Shown piece by piece: positions 56,167-64,000 of a stretch of 64,000 nucleotides of DNA. Where the stretch lies: contig PUQB01000010.1 in NCBI GenBank assembly GCA_003024785.1, positions 313,456-377,455 of the forward strand, read 5' to 3'. The DNA comes from Selaginella tamariscina (Eukaryota; Streptophyta; Lycopodiopsida; Selaginellales; Selaginellaceae). Under the pieces are notes generated by a model. It searched no databases, was not told the origin of the DNA, and was given only the letters and a program-made list of their open reading frames with translations. Numbering within the stretch: position 1 is the first letter of the stretch; every line of letters begins with the position of its first letter. The translations under genes were made by a program, and so were the position numbers.

Positions 56167-56472
56167 TCATGAGTGCTCTACTAAGCAAACTCCCTAAAGC
56201 TAGGTTTGGATAACCCTAAGTACACAACCCCAGAAGTGCCTCACAAAAGAGCTCCTTGTTCAACCCTTGATCCCAAGGAGAACATCCTAGCAAGCGTGCC
56301 AATAGCACACATAGTTACGAAACCTAACCTCCCTTGAGTTGATGCCCAAGGCTTAACACCCTGATAGGCACAAGTACACCTACTTACTAAAGTATTCAAC
56401 CCCTTAGCATTAACTTCATGAGACAACCCCAAAAGATGTGCCTTAGGCGTTGTATTGTGTGTCATATAGTTT

Positions 56473-56496
56473 AGTGTCACATTTTCATGTGACACT
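56473..56496. repeat. 24-nt palindrome at the empty A site
   Basis: AGTGTCACAT-TTTC-ATGTGACACT, intact stem; the position where A1/A2 inserted in units 1 and 2. Confidence 0.75.
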
Positions 56497-57503
56497 ATTC
56501 CCAGATGTGAATTATCATGCATAGCCCCTTAGATTCAAGAGTTGCACCAGGTGCCATGAATGTGGCTCTCCAATGCCAACTCTAGAACCCCCCTGTGATC
56601 CCTTAGGAACTCGGTAAGGAAAACCTGTCAGCCAAGATCCACGCCCACAATTAGACAATAATATGAATGTGCCCTATGTGTTAGCTTGAATGTAGAGGAA
56701 GAGGTTGGAGACAAGCCTCAACCTTTAACCCTTGAAATGTGCATTCAATAAGACCTCCATGGATTTGCCAACGTTAAGAGTAAGCTACCCTAAAGGTGGG
56801 ATGTATCCTTATTGATGTGGCACAACAAAGGGTTGTGCCTTGATGACATAAGCTATAGCTTGCATCAATAGAATAATAAAAGCCCTGTCATTAACACAAG
56901 AATTCTCCTACATATATCCTATCTTATTTATGTGATGGAGCACCCCCCCTCCTCATTATGTAAATGGGCTAGCACAAAATCTAGCCTTGATTAATTAGAT
57001 GAGCTTAACCCTAAATAACTCCTACCTTTAAACCCTACCCAAGGGGGTGGGCCTATTAGGTAATTCTAGCTTCGCTTAGGGTTTCATGTAAAACCTAATG
57101 ACACTTAACTGGACATCACTAGATACTCAAGTGCACTAAACAGGTCTATTTCTTATTATATTTAATGTCCATCAACATAGTACAATATGTAACAATAATT
57201 AACATCCAAATTAAAAAAGGAGTTATAGTAAAAACTATGATACTAAGGTTGTTTCTAGTCATATCCGACACGCCAAACTCACCAATTAGGACGTCAAAAC
57301 AATGAGAGAGTTTTTAAATGGAAGTACTAGCTTTGCTTAGAATTTTCTATAAATACTTAACAAAACTATACCAGGCCATTACTAAATACCCAAGCTTACT
57401 AAACAGGTATGTTTCCTCAACAGTTAAGGCTTGTCAACATAGTTTGATAAGTAACAATAATTAACATCCAAAATAAAGAGTAGTCATAGTAAAAAATTTG
57501 ACA

Positions 57504-58770
57504 TTACATTAAACAATGTCTAATCAATGATGATCAACATCTAATCAATATTATTTAATAACTAGTCAAAGTCAATCAACACTAGTGAATTATAATGGTA
57601 TAATTCATAAATGAGTGAAATTTTAAATTACAATCTAGTGATGAATTTATTTAAGTTCTATTCAAGTTTTTCATGAATATGTTAAATTGAGTATGTCTAA
57701 GCTTAACATAAATTATCTAGTTGGTAGAGATTCGTGATGAACTAAAAAAGTTCATAAAAATTCGAGATGAAATTAAGAAAGTTCATAAAAAAAATTGATT
57801 TAACCATTATTAACTTGAGTTAACTCGATATAGTGATTGTTTAATTCTTTGACTTTGTAAATTAGGAAAAGATCTTTGTTGAGATTTATGAATGAATTAT
57901 ATATATTAATATCTACATATATATTTGTATGTAATAGGTTTGTACAAAATCCTTCCCATAGAAATCAATCTAGAATATATATTATCTAGGAATTAAACAA
58001 CATCCTAATATAATTAAATGCAAAAATGCAAAATAATACTGATTTTTAGGAATTATGGTGGTTTTCCATTAAACTTAGCCATTTTGGTTTAAAATTTTTT
58101 AAATGGGATTTACATTAGCTCTTAAATTATCTAGGTCCTTATTTAACATTTTTAAGGGTGTGATCATAAAGGGTAGTAGATTCGCATTGCCATTTAAAAT
58201 TTTGGAGGGAGAGAGAACAAATACACAAAAAACTAAATGTGGGGAATGAGGGGAGGGGGAGGGAGGGTCACTAGCCCTTCATAAAAGAAAGTGCTCTTTC
58301 ATTTTGGTGCAAGAGCACCCTAATTTGGCACCTAGCCCTAACTTGGGTCGTGGAGGAGCTTATTGCTTAAGCATGGATGAGGAGAGCATAAAGAACAACC
58401 AATTAAATAAGCATCTACCTAGCCTCTCCTTTCTTTTCATATTTTCTTTGATTATCATTCACACTTAAAGTTTACGAGTTGATCTATGACTAAACTTGAA
58501 TTTGAGCTTAACCATGGATGCCACAACCACTTAACTCAGCCATGGCTCGGACTTGAGCTTAGCTAGCAATGGCCGAGCTCTCAGAGCTAGGCCAAAGCTC
58601 AATTGGATTTGATGACGGGGCTTAGTTGAGACTTTAGTTGAGCTTAACCTAGCTTAATCTTTGTAGGGGCAGGCAAGAGGCCCGATTGTTTTTAGAACTA
58701 AGTTTCGACCAAGCTCTATTTGAGTTCGCTCTGAACTTGAACAAAATTTAATAAGTGGTTAGCAATTTAA
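57504..58770. other. AT-rich spacer (unit 3)
   Basis: Collinear with 13079-14270 and 47298-48511, with about 80 extra bases (58165-58265, GGGGAGGGGGAGGGAGGG-type run). No gene seen. Confidence 0.5.
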
Positions 58771-59223
58771 AATGAGTGAGAGACTTAGAGAATTTAGAGC
58801 ATGTGAAGATAATGAAAATTGCAATATAATTGAAGAGATTGATAAAGGTTGAGGCACTTTTGGAGCTAAATCATAGGGCCAAGGTTTTGGAGGCTCTTCA
58901 CATGATATTGGTGGTTAATCACGAGGGAAATAAGAAACACATGACAACACTCAAAATTGGTTAATGGAAGAGACAAGACCAAAAGGTTTTCATTATTGTG
59001 ATGGAGAACAATGTCCTGGATGATCATGATGAAGAATAATGTCATAAAAGTGGGCAAACTTGTTACTAATTACAAGGCTATTCATGACCATAATAGAAAT
59101 ACAATAAGCAAACAAGTGTTGCTCCTTATTCAAGCTTATTGAGGCAACATAATCGAGACCTTGAATTACATAAGATGGAGTTAGATCTGTTTGATCTTTT
59201 AGAAGCTGCATGGCCATCATCTG
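58771..59223 (+). pseudogene. Unidentified coding-like remnant (unit 3), cut by copia
   Basis: MSERLREFRACEDNENCNII (58770-58830), ALHMILVVNHEGNKK and HNRDLELHKMELDLFDLLEA (59143-59205) are readable in changing frames. It ends at CATCATCTG, where the copia LTR begins. Not recognised. Confidence 0.3.
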
Positions 59224-59374
59224 TGTTTAGAATTAAATCACGGCCGCACCAAGATCAAACCTTAGCCCTGGCGGATTGTACGCGCTGCACAACGGTTTGC
59301 ATTCGTGCTCGCGAAGAACCCTAAAACAAGGGTCCAAACCCTAGTATATTGGAGCATCAGTTTATGTCTCAACA
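59224..59374 (-). repeat. 3' LTR of the copia element
   Basis: About 151 bp, short as in many copia families; TG..CA ends. It contains GGGTTTGGACCCTTGTTTT. Confidence 0.7.
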
Positions 59375-59377
59375 CTC

Positions 59378-59985
59378 CCCTATAAACTGGTGCTCAAAAG
59401 ACTCCGAGGCCCCTCGGAACAAAGCGAACTTGGTCGGGCCCAGCGGTTTGGTGAGCACGTCTGCCACCATCTCATCCGCAGAAGAATGAGCCACCTTCAC
59501 CAAACCGCCTTCTACAAGCTCCCGAACGTAATGAAACTGAATGAGCACATGCTTGGTCCGTCCATGATAGACGGGGTTCTTGCTCATAGCAATGCTACTC
59601 TGATTGTCACACCAGCTAAGCATGGGGGTTCGTTGCACCGCTCCAAGCTCCTGTAAGAGTCCCCGCATCCATATAAGCTCCTTGCATCCAGAAGTGAGGG
59701 CAATGTACTCAGCCTCTGCAGATGAAAGGGCCACCACACTCTGCCTCTTGCTCCCCCACGCAATCGAGGCCCCGCACAATTCCAAAGAGTAGCCAGTGGT
59801 GGACCGAGCTCCTTTGTTTGTCCCCCAACTTGCATCAGTGTAAGTGACCAGCTGAGTGTCACGGCCTGAGAAGCATAGGCCGTGGTGAGGCGTTCCCTTT
59901 AGGTACCTGAGTACATGTTTGGCAGCCTTCCAATGGCACAAACTCGGAGCAGATCCAAACTGGCTAAGCAACAGTGGCATATGCT
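59378..59985 (-). pseudogene. Copia RNase H
   Basis: A single open frame of about 200 codons: HVLRYLKGTPHHGL, YTDASWGTNKGARSTTGYSL, KRQSVVALSSAEAEYIALT, then MRGLLQELGA, the complete copia RNase H with its DASW and SSAEAEY motifs, to the stop near 59369. It is the best-preserved part of the element. Confidence 0.85.
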
Positions 59986-60890
59986 ATGTCCGGTCTAGAG
60001 GAAGACGCCAGAAACATCAAGCAACCTATGAGGCTGCGGTACGGAATCTCAGAATCACATATCTCTCCTCCCGTCTAGGCGAGTTCGGATTGACAGCACC
60101 GACGAGCATGGGAGTTTCAACTGGACGGCAGTTCTGCATACCAAATCGAGAGAGAAGAGATTGCACATAGTGCTGCTGGTGAATCTTCAAAGTCCCAGCC
60201 TGCATATCCCGCTCAATTTGTAGGCCCAAGAACGTCTTCACCTCTCCCATGTCCTTCATCCGAAACCGTTGTGCCAAACTTGCTTTCAACCTGCCAATCC
60301 CGTCTTCATCACCTCCAGTGATGAGAAGATCATCCACATACAGGGCAACAATGATCCGTCCACGACCAACTCCTCGCACATAGACATTGGAATCACTGTG
60401 TGTTCTCCGAAAGCCTTGTCGACGCAAAGCTTCATCAAACTTCTGGTACCACACCCGAGAAGCTTGCTTGAGACCATACAAGGCCTTGTTAAGGCCCAGG
60501 CTCGAGCTGTGTCCCCATGCCCGGAAAGCCTAGGGGAATGCGCATGAAGATCTCCTCATGCAAATCCCCATGCAAGAACGCGGTCTTCACATCCATCTGG
60601 TGCACTTGCCACCTCCTGGCGTTAGCAAGTGCCAAGAGTGCGGGACACTAGGCAACTTCACCACAGGCGAAAATGTCTCCTCATAGTCAACTCCTCGCAC
60701 CTGGGTGAAGCCTTTTGCCACGAGTCTAGCTTTGTGTCTGACATCCCAGTCAGGGGATCCACTGTCCGTTGAAGACCCACTTGTAGTCAACAAGTCGACG
60801 TTGGTGTGGGGCAGCACACTCCTCGAATGTGCAATTCTGCACTTGTGCATCCACTTCGTCCTGAATGGCCCGCTTCCACTCAAGAGACTC
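59986..60890 (-). pseudogene. Copia reverse transcriptase
   Basis: Leftward: KARLVAKGFTQVRGVDYEET (about 60735-60675), a broken middle part (60670-60490), LKQASRVWYQKFDEAL, and the catalytic IVALYVDDLLITG with YVDD at 60340-60329. MKDMGEVKTFLGLQIERD (60262-60205) follows. Frameshifts lie near 60880, 60640, 60500 and 60020. Confidence 0.82.
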
Positions 60891-61815
60891 CGCTCCGGTC
60901 ACCGCATCTTCAAAGGTGGAGGGAACCTTCTCATCCACAAACATGCACATCTCGGCTTCCTCATCAAGTAGAGAAGTGGCATCTTCCAACACCTTGCGAG
61001 AAGGCACTCTCGTGCGTGGTCTGTCTGGAGCTACCACAGGATCCGGCATGCCCCGCCGGCGAGGGACATGAGGAGGCCGATCAACCTGCTGCTCTGGCTG
61101 CTCAGGTGCCAGCTGCTCATGAACATCAACTGGTTGCTCCGGCTGTGCCTGCCGCTCAGGCTGTTCAGGTGCCAGCTGCTCATGGACATCAGCATCACCT
61201 TGATCACCTCGAGCATCACCTGGCAGTTGCTCCCCCAGGGCATCAAGGCCATGGTCTTCCCCTACGTCCACAAAACCAACTGGGATTAGGGGAGCCAACA
61301 AGTCATCGTCAATGAAGGAGTCCACAAGTTGTTCCGTGGAACGACACCATGTGAGGTCATCCTCAACAAACACCACATTGTGCTGATGATGGTGCATTTG
61401 TCCACCGGTTCCATAGCCTGTATGCTTTCGACGCCGTTCATCATCTTGTGCATAGCCAACAAAGATCAACTTCTGGCTCTTGGGGTCCAGCTTCTTCCGC
61501 AGCTGGTCAGGAATATGGGCATACGCTGTGCAACCAAACACCCTGAGATGGGATACATCAGGCTTCAGACCCGTCCATGCTTCCTCAGGTGTTTGCCTTT
61601 CAATGCCACAGTTGGCAACCGGTTCTGAACATGCATGGCTACCGCAATAGCCTCCTGCCAAAACTCCTTGCCCAAATGTGCATGAGCAAGAAGGCTGCGC
61701 GCTGCATTCACCAGCGTCCGGTTCTTCCTCTCAGCCACGCCATTCTGTTGGGAGGTGTACCGGGTGGTGACGTGGTGTTGAATACCGGCATTCCGACACA
61801 ACTCTTGCATGGTGG
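60891..61815 (-). pseudogene. Copia integrase, C-terminal part
   Basis: A first frame (61810-61600) gives the DDE Glu region HHVTTRYTSQQNGVAERKNR. After a frameshift a 300-codon frame contains ETWTGLKPDVSHLRVFGC-like residues, LDPKSQKLIFVGYA, then a hydrophilic linker with repeats of VHEQLAPEQPE and leads into RT at ~60870. The preceding TDGGKEY is at ~61850. Confidence 0.82.
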
Positions 61816-62378
61816 AGTTAAGGTATTCCTTGCCACCGTCCGTGGCAAGGCCTTAAGCTTCTTGCCAACTTGAGTTTCCACCGCAGCTCTGTACACGCGA
61901 AGGCCTCCACCATCTCATTTTTACGACGTAGGAAGAAAAGTTTGGTGAGGCGACTGAAGTCATCAATGAACGTAAGAACGTAACGTGCGCCAAAATGACT
62001 CGGGACGTCCATGGGCCCACACAGGTCGGAGTGCACCAGCTCCAAGAGCTCTGAAGAGCGGTGCTTTGAAGATCCAAAACTTCGGCGATGATGTTTGCCC
62101 AACACACATGACTCACAAAATGCATGTGAAAAACCAGGCCTCAGATCCAGCCCTTCCACCATGCAGTTGGACACAAGCTCGTGCAGTGCCTTGTGATTTG
62201 CATGACCCAACCGGCAATGCCACAAATAGGCATCCAACGACGTTCTCAGCGGCTGCAGCAAGATGAGGGTGTGAGAGAATCTCATACAAGTTTCCACGCG
62301 CCTGGCGTGGAGAACTTTCCTCCCAGTCACACGGAAATCCAACTTGTCATATAAATCTGCACCATGACTAGTAAACAC
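61816..62378 (-). pseudogene. Copia pre-integrase and integrase core
   Basis: YLWHCRLGHANHKALHEL with CESCVLGKHHRRSF forms the HHCC zinc finger of the pre-integrase domain. ELLELVHSDLCGPMDVPSHF and YVLTFIDDFSRLTKLFFLR carry the first core Asp. A frameshift near 61890 follows. Confidence 0.85.
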
Positions 62379-62899
62379 GATCGACTTCCCTCGTCACACA
62401 ACCTTGCCACCGACATAAGGTTTTTCTGCATGCCTGGGACGTGCAAGGCGTCTTTGAACATCATCTCCCCACGTCCTGAAGTGGGAGTGTCAAAGTGCCT
62501 CGACCAGCAATGTCCAATCGGGCATTGTTCCCCAACACCACACCACTACTTCTTTGAACTGGGATATACTGTTCAAACATCAACTTGTTATTAGTCATGA
62601 GGCTAGTACAACCTGAATCAAGCACCCAGGAGTGCATCTTCCCGCTGCTCTCAGCATTGAGGGACTCCTCCACTACGAAGGACTCTTCTTCCCATTCACC
62701 TTCTTCACTTTCAACACCGACATTAGCCTTCCCATCTGCATGGGGGCAGTCCCTACCCCAGTGTCCAAACCCTCGCATATCTTGCATTGGTCATGGCCAA
62801 GCCGACCTTCTCGTCCTCGACCCCTGCGTCCTCGTGCACCCTTCTCCGATTCCCCTTTGAAAGCTGCTCGTTCACATCCACCTCGGCCAGCCCAAGCAT
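62379..62899 (-). pseudogene. Copia gag zinc knuckle and protease
   Basis: An Arg/Gly-rich stretch (62899-62800) leads to a knuckle, CxxC followed by GHWGRDCPHAD (about 62790-62740, one frameshift inside). An acidic linker and the protease site MHSWVLDSGCTSLMT (62637-62593) follow. The N-terminal part of gag is lost at the C LTR junction. Confidence 0.75.
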
Positions 62900-64000
62900 T
62901 GTCATAGTTTTTACTATGACTCCTCTTTACTTTGGACGTTGACTGTTGTTACCTACTATACTATGTTGGCAAGCCCTAGATGTAGTGAGAAACAGCCCTG
63001 CTTAGTGCACTTAGGTGTTTAGGGGTAGTCCAGCCGGATGTCCTTAGATATCGCGAGAAACTCTAAGCGAAGGTAGCACTTACCTTCTAGAAAACTCTTA
63101 CCCTCGTTTTTCATGTCCCGGTTGGGTTAATGGTTAGTTCCGGTGAGTTCGGCGTGTCAGATATGCTTAGAAATACCCCTAGGTTTGACAGGTTAGGGTT
63201 TAGGGGTCGATGAATAACTCACCAAGTGTGTTCCTCTGGGAATGAGATTTCAGTGCTAGCCCACTTATGTAAATAGGAAAACAGGGGGGGCCTCTGTCAC
63301 ATAAATAAGGTAGTATATAGGAGTGAGGGTTCCTAGGTTCATGACTGAGCTCGTTACTCTTCTCCCGGTGCAAGCTCTAGCTTGTGTCGTTAAGGCACAA
63401 CCTCTGTTGTGCCGCCCTAACTTCCAGATGCCAGGGGTACGTTCCACCTTTGGGGTAGCTTACCCTTAACGTTGGCGAATCCATGCCTGGTCGGAATGCC
63501 CGTTATAAGAGGCAGAGGTTGAGGCTTGTCTCCAACCTCCTCCTCCACGTCAAGCTAGGTGTAGCACTCACGGCCAAGCAAGGCACATCTATGTCCTTGT
63601 CCAACTGTGGGTGTGGGATCTTGTTTGACAGGTTCACATTACCAGTTCCTGAGGGTTCACTAAGGGGTTCTAGAGTTGGCATTTAGGGGCCACGTTTGTG
63701 GCACTTGGTGCAACTCTCGAATCTAAAGGGGCTATGGTATGATAGCCCACATCGTGGAAGGCAGTGTCACATGGAGATGTGACACTGGGCTAGACGTCAC
63801 ACGATACAACGCCCGAGGCACGCCCTTTGTCGCCAAGGGGTTGGATACTCTAGTAAACATACATGCTTGTGTTTGCACTAGGGTGCTAAACCTTGAGCAT
63901 TTACTCAAGGGAGGTTAAGTCTTGTAACTAGGTGTGCTTTTGGCACACTTGGCTAGGGGGGTCTTCTCCTTAGGATCTAAGGGTTGAACAATCTAAGCTC
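62900..64000 (+). mobile_element. C-family LTR, plus orientation, runs off right edge
   Basis: Starts TGTCATAGTTTTTACTATGA at 62900, the start of the C LTR in its own orientation, and is the reverse complement of 39166-38060, with the hairpin at 63763-63786. At least 1.1 kb of about 1.75 kb is inside the window. It interrupts copia gag after AGCAT, the likely left target-site copy. It could be the 5' LTR of a full element or a solo LTR. Confidence 0.85.

Larger units (their letters stand above)
55405..57503 (-). mobile_element. C' solo LTR of unit 3, without the A insertion
   Basis: TGTTAGAGGTTTTACATG (55405) to TCATAGTAAAAAATTTGACA (57503). Without the solo LTR A at 55826-56166 it is about 1.75 kb, the same as the LTRs of element C. 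It has no internal C sequence, so it is a solo LTR. The A target here reads AGTTTAGTGTCAC (56469-56481): the empty site. Confidence 0.72.
59224..62899 (-). mobile_element. Ty1/copia retrotransposon, minus strand, 3' part
   Basis: Domain order on the minus strand is gag knuckle, protease, integrase, RT, RNase H, the copia order. The 3' LTR is 59224-59374 (TGTTGAGACATAAAC to TTCTAAACA on the minus strand), preceded by TATAGGGGAG as purine tract. The 5' part is cut at 62899 by a C LTR. It entered unit 3 at CATCATCTG, a site intact in unit 1 (14787-14795). Confidence 0.88.

Noticed and set aside
60806-61315. Plus-strand 169-codon frame
   Set aside because: It is opposite the copia integrase linker and RT, whose minus-strand frame carries recognisable motifs.

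Overview
The window is repeat-dense DNA from a land-plant nuclear genome, most likely a non-seed plant (lycophyte, fern or bryophyte). Two things point there. One is a pair of microbial-type terpene synthase-like (MTPSL) genes, a family known from non-seed land plants and not from seed plants. The other is the 3' half of a P5B-type ATPase gene. The rest is mainly nested LTR retrotransposons, a PIF/Harbinger remnant and AT-rich spacer. The species cannot be named from this sequence.

The main structure is a tandem segmental duplication with a period of about 29 kb. Unit 1 runs from beyond the left edge to ~26.4 kb, unit 2 from ~26.4 to ~55.4 kb, and unit 3 from ~55.4 kb to beyond the right edge. 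The shared backbone, in order, is: (i) an old solo LTR of family C (C'), itself hit by a plus-strand solo LTR of family A; (ii) an AT-rich spacer and an unidentified coding-like remnant; (iii) the last two exons of a peroxisomal 4-coumarate:CoA ligase-like gene (minus strand, ending in SKL); (iv) a terpene synthase gene (plus strand); (v) an AT-rich spacer; (vi) a second, truncated C-type LTR. Unit 3 is cut by a copia element before reaching (iii).

Later insertions can be ordered by target-site duplications (TSDs). A minus-strand Ty3/gypsy chromovirus (A) entered C' at GCTTA before units 1 and 2 separated; unit 3 keeps the empty site. A plus-strand chromovirus (B) then entered the A integrase gene, and both units carry it. 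After the split, unit 2 alone gained a 7.3-kb non-autonomous LARD-like element C (TSD CAATG) inside the RNase H of B, and a 745-bp fragment of a fourth LTR element. Unit 1 differs by 7.4 kb between the ligase fragment and the terpene synthase: PIF/Harbinger remnants, duplicated minisatellite blocks and the eight-exon P5B ATPase 3' end. Unit 3 gained a Ty1/copia element, which in turn holds a plus-strand C LTR running off the right edge.

Both terpene synthase copies keep the aspartate-rich and NSE metal-binding regions but carry several different one-base indels, as do most element ORFs. The two copies complement each other base for base, so part of this damage could be uncorrected long-read assembly error rather than decay. 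No rRNA, tRNA gene or CRISPR array was seen.
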